Source of the DNA: a virus
Strand: one strand, 5' to 3'
DNA length: 64,000 nucleotides
Virus record (IMG/VR): IMGVR_UViG_3300017755_003154
Location: 20,064 to 84,063 of that record
Positions 55,287 to 63,720 of this stretch are shown in pieces. Made by a program: the position numbers and the translations under genes. How positions within the stretch are numbered: the stretch's first letter is position 1; each line of letters begins with the position of its first letter. The notes beneath the pieces were generated by a model, which was not told where the DNA came from, searched no databases, and worked only from the letters and a program-made list of their open reading frames with translations.

Positions 55287-57367
55287 TGAAACTGCAAGAA
55301 GTAACATCATACAATTTAAAATCTGCAACTATTCTTAATGAAGGTTGGCAAGACTTAACAGAATCACAAAGACTTTATATTGGTCGTTGGGAAAAAGAAT
55401 TATGGCCTTTGCTAGAACAATATACAAAACTTGCAGAAGCACAACTAACAGCAGATCAAATTGATGCAATTTTTAAAGGTGCAGAAGCACAAGCAAATGC
55501 AGACGGTGACAATAGAAACTTATTAGGTAAAGCGGGTGCTGGAGCGGCCGCTGTTGCAAAACTACCTGTTCAAATGGCAAAAGAAATTGATGCTAAAATC
55601 AACGAACTTGGTAGAATGGCAAAAAATGCAGGTCCAATTAAAAATGCAGATGCAAAGTTTGCACAACTTAAAAAGGATATTACTGCAAAAAACGGTGACA
55701 GTAAAATTGTTCAAGGCATACAAAAAGTAAGTGATTGGGCAAAAGAAAATCCTGGTAAAGCAAGTGTAGCAGTTGGTATTTTAACAGCAGTTGCGGCTTT
55801 TGCCGGTGGACCAGTAGGCGGTGCGGCCGCAGGTTTAATTTTCCGTTCAACAAAAGAATTATTACAAGGTGAAGATCTTTCAAGTGCAGTAGGCAAGTCA
55901 GTTAAGACAGCCGCTTATGGTGCTATTGCAGGTTGGGCATTAGAAGGCATTGGCGATTGGATGGAAGGCATTAGAGCAGAAGCAGTTCCATTTGATAAAG
56001 CAGAAGGATTGACTACAGTAAAAGTTGACTTTACTAAAACTCTGAGTGGTTGGGGATATGAACACGAACAAAATTTAGTTAGTATGGTTGTTCCTGACGG
56101 TCAAGCAGGAGAGTTTGTTGAAATGGTTGAGAAGATGCGTGGGTTAGTAAACGCAGGCAAAGATTCAGAAGGTATTAGAGTGTTTAACAAACTTTGGGCA
56201 TTTACAAAATCATTTGACAAAGCAGAATTCTTAGACAACATGAACGTAACAAATCAAATTGCTAAGTCTGTTGCACAAGCCAACGATACAGCATTACAAG
56301 CAATGACAGCAGTCAATGATGGAATTTCTGCTATTGCACAAGGTAGTATGCAAACAGTTGATGATCCAGCAAAAGCCAAAGGTAAAATGGAAGTCGGCGG
56401 TAAGCCAGTTGAACCAGTGCAAGGCGAATTAGATCTTAAAGGTGGCGGTGCTCCAGCAAAAGCAGAAGCACTTGACATGGAGGAACGTTTTGAACAATTT
56501 TTAGCAGAAGCAGAACCTGCACAAGGTGAACTTCCTTTAAACAATCCAAATACAATGGGTGCTAAAGCAAAGCGTGGCTTAGGAAACTTAGCAAAAGGTG
56601 CATTAGGTGCAGTTAAAGGAGCGGCAGGCAAAGTAAAAGCAGGCGCAAAAGAATTAGGCAGTGTAGTAACTGCAAAAAAACTTAATAAAGCATGGAAAGC
56701 GGCAGGCGAACCTATGGATTCAGCAAGCATTATGAATATACTTGGAGATGCAGGATTAAGTAACGATCAAATTGCAACTATCGGACAAACTGCAAAAGTA
56801 GACCTAAAGCCAGGAGCAAGCAAAGAAGAACCAAAAGCAGATGCTACAGCAGAGCCAAAAGCAGATGCAGGTGCTACAGATGCACCAGCACCAGCAGGCG
56901 GAGATGCACCAGCAGGCGGAGATGCACCAGCAGGCGGAGATGCACCAGCAGGCGATGATAAAGTAAGTTATCCTACAGGCACTCCAGATGATCCAGTAAA
57001 AGCAACCGGTGGAGACTATCCAGACGAACCAGATGCGGCTCCAGCAGGCACTGCATCAAAAGCAGTTGCTAAAGGTGATACTATGAAAGCCAAAGATGGC
57101 AAAGAGTATAAATGGATGGGTGCATTATGGGTAGATGTTGCTACTAATAAACCAATTGGTATTATTCCTTCAATGGCACAAGGCTTACCTAATCCTAAAT
57201 TAGATCCAATTATTGCCGCGGCTAAGAAAGATCCAGCAATGGCAAAACTTATTAAACAGCAGGTTGCATCTAAAGGTGTTGAGCCAGGAACAGCAGGTGC
57301 TCAAAAAGCGGCACAAGCCGGAGTTAAAGGCACAGAACCACTTGATGCAAAAGGTGTAACGGCTTAG
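55286..57367 (+). CDS. Large Ala-rich protein with hydrophobic core segment
   Basis: 693 residues. The N-terminal ~150 residues are helical. Residues about 160-215 are strongly hydrophobic and Gly/Ala-rich (ASVAVGILTAVAAFAGGPVG, AAYGAIAGWALEGIGDW) and could be membrane-active or a packed helical core. Further on come long Ala/Lys helices, a Pro/Ala/Asp repeat, then a small C-terminal domain with DGKEYKWMGALWVDV. I do not recognise it. Co-translated with the collagen-like protein and probably late. Candidate virion-internal or injected protein, by analogy only. Its last four bases overlap the end of the -1-frame extension on the other strand. Confidence 0.6.
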   Translation: MKLQEVTSYNLKSATILNEGWQDLTESQRLYIGRWEKELWPLLEQYTKLAEAQLTADQIDAIFKGAEAQANADGDNRNLLGKAGAGAAAVAKLPVQMAKEIDAKINELGRMAKNAGPIKNADAKFAQLKKDITAKNGDSKIVQGIQKVSDWAKENPGKASVAVGILTAVAAFAGGPVGGAAAGLIFRSTKELLQGEDLSSAVGKSVKTAAYGAIAGWALEGIGDWMEGIRAEAVPFDKAEGLTTVKVDFTKTLSGWGYEHEQNLVSMVVPDGQAGEFVEMVEKMRGLVNAGKDSEGIRVFNKLWAFTKSFDKAEFLDNMNVTNQIAKSVAQANDTALQAMTAVNDGISAIAQGSMQTVDDPAKAKGKMEVGGKPVEPVQGELDLKGGGAPAKAEALDMEERFEQFLAEAEPAQGELPLNNPNTMGAKAKRGLGNLAKGALGAVKGAAGKVKAGAKELGSVVTAKKLNKAWKAAGEPMDSASIMNILGDAGLSNDQIATIGQTAKVDLKPGASKEEPKADATAEPKADAGATDAPAPAGGDAPAGGDAPAGGDAPAGDDKVSYPTGTPDDPVKATGGDYPDEPDAAPAGTASKAVAKGDTMKAKDGKEYKWMGALWVDVATNKPIGIIPSMAQGLPNPKLDPIIAAAKKDPAMAKLIKQQVASKGVEPGTAGAQKAAQAGVKGTEPLDAKGVTA
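56894..56947 (+). repeat. Three perfect 18-base tandem copies (APAGGD repeat)
   Basis: GCAGGCGGAGATGCACCA is repeated three times without change, with a partial fourth copy, encoding Ala-Gly-Gly-Asp-Ala-Pro units in a linker. Identical copies indicate recent expansion by slippage, and copy number may vary between relatives. Confidence 0.9.
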
Positions 57368-57594
57368 AAAAAAGGCTGTTGTGTTTTCTTTGTAGTTTCT
57401 AAATTTTCTTTGATAAGATCAGAAATTAAATTCCTATCTTCGTAACTAAGTTGGAATGCTTCGTCCATGGTCATGCTACCGCGCATGTACCACATCAGTT
57501 TAAAAATCTCAGACCTAAACTGTTTGCTTTGGCCTTCTAAGTTTTTAACTTCTTCTAGGATCTGTTCAGTCGGCCAACTGACGATCCTTAGGCG
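57364..57594 (-). CDS. -1-frame extension of gp26-like protein (frameshift product)
   Basis: 76 codons open in the -1 frame from CGC at 57,594 to TAA at 57,366-57,364, with no plausible start or ribosome site of its own near the beginning. The translated sequence (ILEEVKNLEG, FKLMWYMRGSMTMDEAFQLS, YEDRNLISDLIKENLE) is a protein-like amphipathic helical domain, and its RG-...-EAF-LS-EDRN-I pattern resembles tail assembly chaperone extensions. It would be made only as a fusion after slippage at 57,600-57,594, giving about 386 residues. A real separate gene starting at an internal ATG is less likely. Confidence 0.7.
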   Translation of the reverse strand, partial: RLRIVSWPTEQILEEVKNLEGQSKQFRSEIFKLMWYMRGSMTMDEAFQLSYEDRNLISDLIKENLETTKKTQQPFF

Positions 57595-58523
57595 AAAAAA
57601 TGTGCTTGGTCAAAAACAATTGGCACTTCAAATTTTTCTGGAGCACCTTCTTTAATTTGTTCTTCACTTGAACGTACTTCCATAGGAGGTACTTCAAACT
57701 CTTTCTTTTGTTTTTCAATATGATCTTGTAAGGCTTTAAAGAAAGATTTGTCTGTGTTTTCTAAAAACTCTACAATATGATTTCTATCAGTTACAACAGT
57801 GTCATCGATTTGAATTGAAACAACACTACTAATAACCATTCCTAAAGTTATATCTCTAATTTTATTAAACGTTTCAGTGAATTGTTTTAATTTTGCATCT
57901 TCATCAATTTTATCATTATTAACAAGTGCAAAGATTCTTTGTTCTTCAAATGTTTGCATTGAAACTTGGCTAAATTCTTTGTAATTTAACGGACGGATCT
58001 TACAAACTAAACCATTAAATTCAAATGTATCATTAAACTTAGCATTTGTATACCTATCTAATATTTGTCTTAAGTCAACAGTATAATCTACTGGTTCTTT
58101 TGTATTTGGTGCTGTTGCTGTAATAGTCATATGTTCACCACTTGACGCAATTCTAATAGCAATTAAACATGCATCAATATCAAGACTTGGCATGCCCCAA
58201 ACGTTTTTAATATTAGGAATACAACTTTGAATTAAATCCACTGTTGCTTGACCGCTCAACAATGCATCCGGAGTTTTTAATGCAAGTTCGTCTTTTGCTG
58301 TCATAGCCATAACTGGCAATTCTCCTGACTCAGGCATATCGATACTATTCTCAGGATAGTACATTCCACCACTTGGTAATGATATGTAAATTTTTGGTTG
58401 TCTAAAATGTTTTTGAAGTGGATTAGATCCACCTTCTTTTAGTGTTTTCTTTTGTGCTTCTATCAAAGGATTGATATTATTTCCTTCTTCTTGTCTAAAT
58501 TGTTCTGGGTTGAACTCTGCCAT
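57588..58523 (-). CDS. gp26/PF12322-like baseplate hub or tail assembly chaperone
   Basis: 311 residues. HFRQPKIYISLPSGGMYYPE, GELPVMAMTAKDELALKTPD, LLSGQATVDLIQSCIPNIKN and DACLIAIRIASSG are the conserved core of the T4_baseplate family (PF12322, T4 gp26 type), here with a longer helical C-terminus. The classical label is baseplate hub assembly. The adjacent tape measure gene and the slippery stop point instead to the role played by lambda gpG/gpGT: coating the tape measure protein during tail assembly. A late motif CATAAATA precedes it. Cytoplasmic, probably absent from the finished virion if a chaperone. Confidence 0.85.
   Translation of the reverse strand: MAEFNPEQFRQEEGNNINPLIEAQKKTLKEGGSNPLQKHFRQPKIYISLPSGGMYYPENSIDMPESGELPVMAMTAKDELALKTPDALLSGQATVDLIQSCIPNIKNVWGMPSLDIDACLIAIRIASSGEHMTITATAPNTKEPVDYTVDLRQILDRYTNAKFNDTFEFNGLVCKIRPLNYKEFSQVSMQTFEEQRIFALVNNDKIDEDAKLKQFTETFNKIRDITLGMVISSVVSIQIDDTVVTDRNHIVEFLENTDKSFFKALQDHIEKQKKEFEVPPMEVRSSEEQIKEGAPEKFEVPIVFDQAHFFA
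57594..57600 (-). promoter_or_regulatory. Programmed -1 frameshift slippery site T TTT TTC
   Basis: On the minus strand the last codons of the gp26-like gene read CAT TTT TTC GCC TAA. The heptamer T TTT TTC fits X XXY YYZ in the correct zero frame, two codons before the stop, and the -1 frame continues for 76 codons. Confidence 0.7.
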
Positions 58524-58534
58524 GTTTATCTCCG

Positions 58535-58542
58535 TATAAATA
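58535..58542 (+). promoter_or_regulatory. Late promoter TATAAATA for tape measure gene
   Basis: Perfect TATAAATA in the 73-base divergent gap, 55 bases before ATG 58,597, facing the tape measure and portal genes. Confidence 0.65.
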
Positions 58543-58561
58543 CATTAGTAATTAGTGTATG

Positions 58562-58569
58562 TATTTATG
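58562..58569 (-). promoter_or_regulatory. Late promoter CATAAATA for gp26-like gene
   Basis: Minus-strand CATAAATA, 39 bases before ATG 58,523. It interlocks with the plus-strand motif 20 bases away, so the two transcripts start past one another in overlapping leaders. Confidence 0.55.
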
Positions 58570-58596
58570 TGCGTACTTTATAGGATTTAAGGTAAT

Positions 58597-60999
58597 ATGG
58601 CAGGACCAGTAAAAGGAACCATAGGGGGCGATGATGTTACCCTAATTGATGCGGCTACCGAAACAACTCTACTAAAAATACTCGCGGCTATGAAGAAACA
58701 AGGCGGCGGTGGTGGAGGCGGCGGCAAGGGCGGTGCTCAAAGTTCAGAAGAAGAACTAATGGAGATGGCAAAAGCCACTGGTAAAACCACCGATTCATTA
58801 GAAGATTTAGAAGAACAAGTAGAAGAAACTAGCAGTATGCTAGCCAGAGGATTTGGCCAATTAAGCCAAATGGTCCAAGGATTAGCACACGAATTCTTAG
58901 GTGGATCTACATCAATTTCTGATTTTGCTTCACATATTACTGGTGCATTATCTGCTATTCCTATTGTAGGACCACTTGTAGGAGGCGCATTACAGTTACT
59001 AGTAAGTGTCGTTGATCAAAATATTCAAACATTTAGAGAAATGTCACAAGTTGGTGTAGACTTTGGTGCAAGTATTATGGGTGCAAAACTTGCGGCTACA
59101 CAAGCAGGACTAAGTTTAGAAACATTCCAAAACGTAATTTCACAGAATTCAGAATCACTTGCTTTGTTTGCAGGCGGTGCAAGTGAAGGTGCAAAACGCT
59201 TTGCACAAATCAGTGGACAAATACAGAAAAACATGGGACCACAGTTTAGTAAACTTGGTATGACAATGGAAGAAACTGCTGAATATACAGCAGACTATTT
59301 AGAAATGCAAACATCTTTGGGTAGAGCCCAAAAGATGAGCAACAGAGAATTAGAAGCAGGTATTGCTAGTACAGTACTAGAAGTTGACAAACTTGCTAGA
59401 GTAACAGGTAAGCGTCGAGACCAAGTCATGGCAGAGATGAAAGAAAACATGGCTGACAAACGTTTAAAACTTATATTCAACACTATGGAAAAAGGTGCTC
59501 AAGAAAATCTTAACGGTGTGTTGACAATGATGGGATCAGCAAGTCCGGACCTTAAAGATGCAATTACAGAAATGGTTGCAACAGGCGGAGTACCTTTAGG
59601 TGAAATGGGTCAAGACTTAGTGCGTTTAAATCCGCAGTTAGCGGCAATGTCAGAAGGCTTGAAAAACGGTACTGTTACTCAAGATCAGTTTATGGCAGAG
59701 ATTAGAAAAACTGCTGAGATGGCAGACAATCTAAGTGATGCACAAAAAGAACAGTACTCAACACTAGCGGCAATGGGTAGTAGCGTTGGTAGTGCTATTA
59801 TTGAAATTATTGGAATGAAAAATGCAGGTAAAAATTTAACTGATGCACAAAAACAACAACTAGAAGCATTTGAATCAAGAGAAAAAGCAACAGCAGATTT
59901 TGAACGTGTATTACAAGAAACTAAAAATAAAATTTATGATGCATTAATTAGTTCAGGAATCTTTACAGAAATTTCAGAATTAATGGGCTCATTTACTACT
60001 TGGTTAGCAAGTCCAAATGGTACTGCTCGTATTATGGAATTTACAAATAGTATTTCTACTAAGTTTAAAGAATTACTAGAAGCATTTAAGTCAGGTAACT
60101 TAATGCAATATGTTAAAGATATGTTAGCAACTGGTCTTTCTGGTTTAGGCGGAATGATTGGTAAGTTAATAGGTGGCATATTTGGCGGCGGTGGTGAAGA
60201 AGAAACAGCAGATGGAGCAGGAGGCAAAGAGAAAAAAGCAGGTGGCGGTATATTTGTTGGGTTAGATAGTGCATTAGAAAAACTAGCAGGACTAGTTGCA
60301 GTTGGTGGTGTAGTTTATCTTGCTATTAAAGGATTCCAATCATTATTAATGGGCTTTGCAAATCCAACAGTAATATTAGGTGCAGGTGTATTAGCAGGAT
60401 TATTAATAGGTACAGGCGCGGCAATAAGATTAGCAGGTGACGGAATTAGTGCGGCAGGCGATGGTGTAGAAAAAATGGCGGCAGGCGTTGAAAGAATGTC
60501 CCAAGTTAAAGATACAGCCAATTTAGCAAACGTTGCTGAATCCCTAGGTGCATTAGGTAGTGCTATGTTAGGACTAGCCGCAGGTGGTATACTAGATAGT
60601 ATAGCAAGTTTCTTTGGCGCTAGTTCACCATTTGATAAAATGGTTGAAGGAATTAACAAATTTAGTAAAATTGACGCAAATGCAATTAGTAATTTAACAG
60701 GTGCAAGTAGTGGACTTGCAAATTTAAAATCATTTACAGATGGTTTAGATGCAGACGGTGTTAAAACTTATGCTCAAGCATTAAAAGAACTTGCTGAGGC
60801 TATGAAAAAACTAAATGTAGTGCTTGCAGACTCAAATAGTAAGAGAAAAGAAAGCGGATATTCAGTTTCTGACTTACTCAAATCTGAAGGCGGATTAGGC
60901 GGTGGTGGCATAAGTAGTAATACATTAGAACAACTTATGCGTACTAACAATACATTGCTAGGAAAAATCCTGGAGAAAAACCCAGAGAGTGCATATTAA
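58597..60999 (+). CDS. Tail tape measure protein (gp29-like)
   Basis: 800 residues, RBS AAGG. A Gly run near residue 40 is followed by long amphipathic helices with regularly spaced Met/Leu, a hydrophobic helical stretch near 115-150 (ISDFASHITGALSAIPIVGP) and a strongly hydrophobic block near 560-620 (LAGLVAVGGVVYLAIKGF, VILGAGVLAGLLIGTGAAIR). This helix-rich plan with membrane-like segments and small-residue linkers is that of tape measure proteins, which set tail length and enter the host membrane at infection. T4 gp29 is 590 residues, which would imply a longer tail here. Its place beside the frameshifted gp26-like gene supports the call. Confidence 0.75.
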   Translation: MAGPVKGTIGGDDVTLIDAATETTLLKILAAMKKQGGGGGGGGKGGAQSSEEELMEMAKATGKTTDSLEDLEEQVEETSSMLARGFGQLSQMVQGLAHEFLGGSTSISDFASHITGALSAIPIVGPLVGGALQLLVSVVDQNIQTFREMSQVGVDFGASIMGAKLAATQAGLSLETFQNVISQNSESLALFAGGASEGAKRFAQISGQIQKNMGPQFSKLGMTMEETAEYTADYLEMQTSLGRAQKMSNRELEAGIASTVLEVDKLARVTGKRRDQVMAEMKENMADKRLKLIFNTMEKGAQENLNGVLTMMGSASPDLKDAITEMVATGGVPLGEMGQDLVRLNPQLAAMSEGLKNGTVTQDQFMAEIRKTAEMADNLSDAQKEQYSTLAAMGSSVGSAIIEIIGMKNAGKNLTDAQKQQLEAFESREKATADFERVLQETKNKIYDALISSGIFTEISELMGSFTTWLASPNGTARIMEFTNSISTKFKELLEAFKSGNLMQYVKDMLATGLSGLGGMIGKLIGGIFGGGGEEETADGAGGKEKKAGGGIFVGLDSALEKLAGLVAVGGVVYLAIKGFQSLLMGFANPTVILGAGVLAGLLIGTGAAIRLAGDGISAAGDGVEKMAAGVERMSQVKDTANLANVAESLGALGSAMLGLAAGGILDSIASFFGASSPFDKMVEGINKFSKIDANAISNLTGASSGLANLKSFTDGLDADGVKTYAQALKELAEAMKKLNVVLADSNSKRKESGYSVSDLLKSEGGLGGGGISSNTLEQLMRTNNTLLGKILEKNPESAY

Positions 61000-61008
61000 G
61001 GATAAAGA

Positions 61009-62754
61009 ATGAGTTGGAAAAAATATTTCACACCAGTACCAACAGGAGATAATCCAGGAGGAAATTACAGTCCTCTAGGTGGTGGTAGAGGGGGCAGTGG
61101 TAATGCAGGGCCAGCACGTACAAACTATAGTTCGTATTTGCCAGATGTTTATGTAGGCGCTCCTAACAGAGTTGAGCGTTACGGACAATATAATACTATG
61201 GATTTAGATAGTGAGGTAAATGCCGCACTTGACATCTTAGCAGAATTTTGCTCACAAAAAAATTCACAAAACAAAACACCTTTTGTATTAGACTTTAAGA
61301 AAAAAGCAACTACATCAGAAACAACAATTTTACAACAATATCTACAGCAGTGGAATAAAATACAAATGTTTGATACACGCATGTTTAGAATTTTGCGTAA
61401 TGTATTTAAATATGGAGATCAATTCTTTATTAGAGATCCAGAAACTAAAAAGTTATTTCATGTTGATTCAGCAAACGTAGCAAGAATTATTGTTAATGAA
61501 TCAGAAGGCAAAAAACCACAACAGTATGTAATTAAAGATTTTAATTTAAATTTCAAAGACATGGTTGCAACAACACCTTTCCAAACTAATGGAAATGTTA
61601 CAGGCGGCGGTGACGGATACTTAACTGGTGGCGTAAGAGGAATGGTCGGCCAAGCACCTAGACAGAGCGGAAGTAGATTCCAAGAAGGTGAAGGCGAAGT
61701 TGCTATTGATGCAGAAAATGTTGTACACCTAAGTTTATCAGAAGGACTAGATAACAACTTTCCATTTGGTAACAGTTTATTAGAAACAATATTTAAAGTA
61801 TACAAACAAAAAGAATTATTAGAAGATGCGATTATTATCTATCGTGTACAACGTGCGCCAGAGCGCAGAGTATTCTACGTTGATGTGGGTAACATGCCAT
61901 CGCACTTAGCGATGCAGTTTGTAGAGAGAGTTAAGACGGAAATACATCAAAGACGTATCCCATCGTCAACAGGCGGAGGCACTAATGTCATAGACAGTTC
62001 ATACAATCCGTTGTCAATCAATGAAGATTACTTTTTCCCACAAACAGCAGAAGGGCGTGGATCTAAAGTTGAAACACTACCAGGCGGTACTAACCTAGGC
62101 GAAATTGACGACTTACGTTATTTTACAAACAAACTTGTTAGAGGTTTACGAATTCCTAGTTCATATTTGCCAACAGGAGCAGACGATTCAGCCGCACAAT
62201 ACAATGACGGAAGAGTCGGAACAGCATACATTCAAGAATTAAGATTTAATACATATTGTGAAAGATTACAAGGATTGTTAATCGAAGATCTAAATCAAGA
62301 ATTTAAAAGATACTTGCTTGAGAAGGGCGTAAACATTGATACAGCAATGTTTGATATTAGATTCCAACCACCACAAAACTTTGCGGCTTATAGACAAAGT
62401 GAAATTGATAATGCACGTATTCCTACATTTACACAAATGAGTGCAATACCTTATGTTTCAAATCGTTTTGCTATGAAGCGTTACTTAGGACTAAGTGAAG
62501 AAGAACTTACTGAAAACGAAAGACTATGGCGCGAAGAAAATGATGAAAATATTACTCCACCACCAACAGATGCAGGCGGTGAACTTAGAGGCGCAGGCGT
62601 TAGCGGTGCAGGCATTGATGCAGACATGGCTGGTATGGAAGAAGAAGTTCCTGGCGGTGAAGCACCGATTGATGGAGGTGCAACTGATGCACCAGAAACA
62701 GCAACCGGTGGCGAAGGCGTTCCTCAAGAAGGCGCAACTGACGTAACGGTATAA
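61009..62754 (+). CDS. gp20: Portal vertex protein gp20
   Basis: 581 residues (T4 gp20 524). SYLPDVYVGAPNRVERYGQY, MDLDSEVNAALDILAEFCSQ, MFRILRNVFKYGDQFF, YRVQRAPERRVFYVDVGNMP, and YFFPQTAEGRGSKVETLPGG are hallmark blocks of T4-type portals. Twelve copies form the DNA channel at the head vertex and start prohead assembly. The C-terminal ~60 residues are a Gly/Ala/Glu-rich low-complexity tail not present in T4. It follows the tape measure gene by nine bases with AAGG as ribosome site. Confidence 0.95.
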   Translation: MSWKKYFTPVPTGDNPGGNYSPLGGGRGGSGNAGPARTNYSSYLPDVYVGAPNRVERYGQYNTMDLDSEVNAALDILAEFCSQKNSQNKTPFVLDFKKKATTSETTILQQYLQQWNKIQMFDTRMFRILRNVFKYGDQFFIRDPETKKLFHVDSANVARIIVNESEGKKPQQYVIKDFNLNFKDMVATTPFQTNGNVTGGGDGYLTGGVRGMVGQAPRQSGSRFQEGEGEVAIDAENVVHLSLSEGLDNNFPFGNSLLETIFKVYKQKELLEDAIIIYRVQRAPERRVFYVDVGNMPSHLAMQFVERVKTEIHQRRIPSSTGGGTNVIDSSYNPLSINEDYFFPQTAEGRGSKVETLPGGTNLGEIDDLRYFTNKLVRGLRIPSSYLPTGADDSAAQYNDGRVGTAYIQELRFNTYCERLQGLLIEDLNQEFKRYLLEKGVNIDTAMFDIRFQPPQNFAAYRQSEIDNARIPTFTQMSAIPYVSNRFAMKRYLGLSEEELTENERLWREENDENITPPPTDAGGELRGAGVSGAGIDADMAGMEEEVPGGEAPIDGGATDAPETATGGEGVPQEGATDVTV

Positions 62755-62762
62755 ATAACAGT

Positions 62763-63011
62763 ATGATACTTAGAGAACTATTTTATTTTGACAAAGAAAC
62801 ACTTGAGCCTGTAGAAGACAAGCGTTATTCTGCTACAGATGATCAATCTCCAGTAGACTTTGATTCAACACGTAAAACAAGACTCACACTTCGCCAAATT
62901 AATCGTGCAAGATTAGCCGCAGAGGTACATAAAGAAGAGCAAGTTAAAGACTTGCATTTTGTAAGACAAATGTATGGCATAGCGGCAAACGCAGAGGCCG
63001 GCGGAGTATGA
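62763..63011 (+). CDS. Small conserved protein downstream of portal
   Basis: 82 residues, charged, helical second half (RLTLRQINRARLAAEVHKEE followed by VRQMYGIAANA). It occupies the place that gp67 holds after gp20 in T4, but its composition is not as acidic as gp67 and I cannot equate them. Probably a head-assembly accessory protein, from position only. Starts eight bases after the portal stop. A TATAAATA string at 62,750-62,757 overlaps that stop but is too close to the ATG to act as its promoter. Confidence 0.65.
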   Translation: MILRELFYFDKETLEPVEDKRYSATDDQSPVDFDSTRKTRLTLRQINRARLAAEVHKEEQVKDLHFVRQMYGIAANAEAGGV

Positions 63012-63014
63012 TAA

Positions 63015-63617
63015 TTGAGTATAGCCTTTGTATTAGGTAACGGATTAAGCCGAAGCCGAATTCCTTTAGAACCTCTTAGAAAATTTGGAACTATCTATGC
63101 CTGTAATGCAGTTTATAGAGAATTCAAACCTGACTATCTCATTGCTGTAGATACTAAAATGGTCAACGAAATTGTACAGTATAGATATCATAAAGAAGGG
63201 CAAGTTTGGACAAATTATAATAAGTCTTATGAAAAATATAATGGACTTAACTATTTTGAGCCTAGTAAAGGCTGGAGTAGCGGACCTACAGCATTAGACC
63301 TTGCTAGTGACCACGGACATGATACAATCTATATTTTAGGATTTGACTATCAGGGCATAGGTCCTGAACATAAACGTGTTAATAACTTATATAGCGGTAC
63401 GCCTAATTACAAGCGAGAACACGATACATCAACTTATTACGGCAATTGGTTACGTCAAACTACTACTGTATTACAGAAAAATTCAAAAAAGAGATATATA
63501 AGAGTAGTAACAAACGAAATGAGTTTCATACCGGAACCTTTTGATAATTTTGCGAATATATCGCATATTACAGTGGAAGATTTAGCGAAATCTTTCAATT
63601 TTTCGTTGAATCCGTAA
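63015..63617 (+). CDS. Rossmann-like protein, DUF115-type candidate
   Basis: 200 residues, start TTG at 63,015 directly after an in-frame TAA. No ATG is available in frame near the beginning. SIAFVLGNGLSRSRIPLEPL opens a nucleotide-binding-like fold, followed by IYACNAVYREFKPDYLIAVD, SSGPTALDLASDHGHDTIYI and LGFDYQGIG. This pattern resembles the DUF115/MptE-like group linked to sugar or pterin nucleotides, but catalytic residues cannot be assigned. It is an enzyme-like gene set within the head module between portal and prohead core genes, so either a moron or a head-gene-linked modification enzyme. Confidence 0.6.
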   Translation: MSIAFVLGNGLSRSRIPLEPLRKFGTIYACNAVYREFKPDYLIAVDTKMVNEIVQYRYHKEGQVWTNYNKSYEKYNGLNYFEPSKGWSSGPTALDLASDHGHDTIYILGFDYQGIGPEHKRVNNLYSGTPNYKREHDTSTYYGNWLRQTTTVLQKNSKKRYIRVVTNEMSFIPEPFDNFANISHITVEDLAKSFNFSLNP

Positions 63618-63636
63618 AAATGGTTCGTTTTGAGCC

Positions 63637-63664
63637 TATATCTACGTACTTTTCTTAATAAATA
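63637..63664 (+). promoter_or_regulatory. Late promoter AATAAATA with upstream element
   Basis: AATAAATA (63,657-63,664) is 57 bases before ATG 63,721. TATATCTACG lies exactly 10 bases upstream, and ACTTTTCTTAA fills the space between, matching the gp6 promoter region on the other strand. Confidence 0.7.
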
Positions 63665-63681
63665 GTAAATAATAATGACAG

Positions 63682-63694
63682 CCTTACCGTAAGG
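63682..63694 (+). other. Small hairpin in the leader of the prohead core gene
   Basis: CCTTA (63,682-63,686) and TAAGG (63,690-63,694) with a CCG loop, followed by TAATTTTATTTT. Could be a weak terminator or an mRNA leader structure. It lies between the late promoter and the strong GGAG ribosome site of the next gene. Confidence 0.35.
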
Positions 63695-63720
63695 TAATTT
63701 TATTTTAACAGGAGAAAACA

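Noticed and set aside
54683-55297. Minus-strand 204-codon Pro/Ala-rich open frame
   Set aside because: Antisense of the Gly/Ala-rich collagen-like gene. The lack of stops comes from GC-rich codons, and no promoter or ribosome site fits.
62750-62757. TATAAATA before the small gene at 62,763
   Set aside because: Five bases from the ATG and overlapping the portal stop codon. Probably chance, although a second such case near gp25 is curious.
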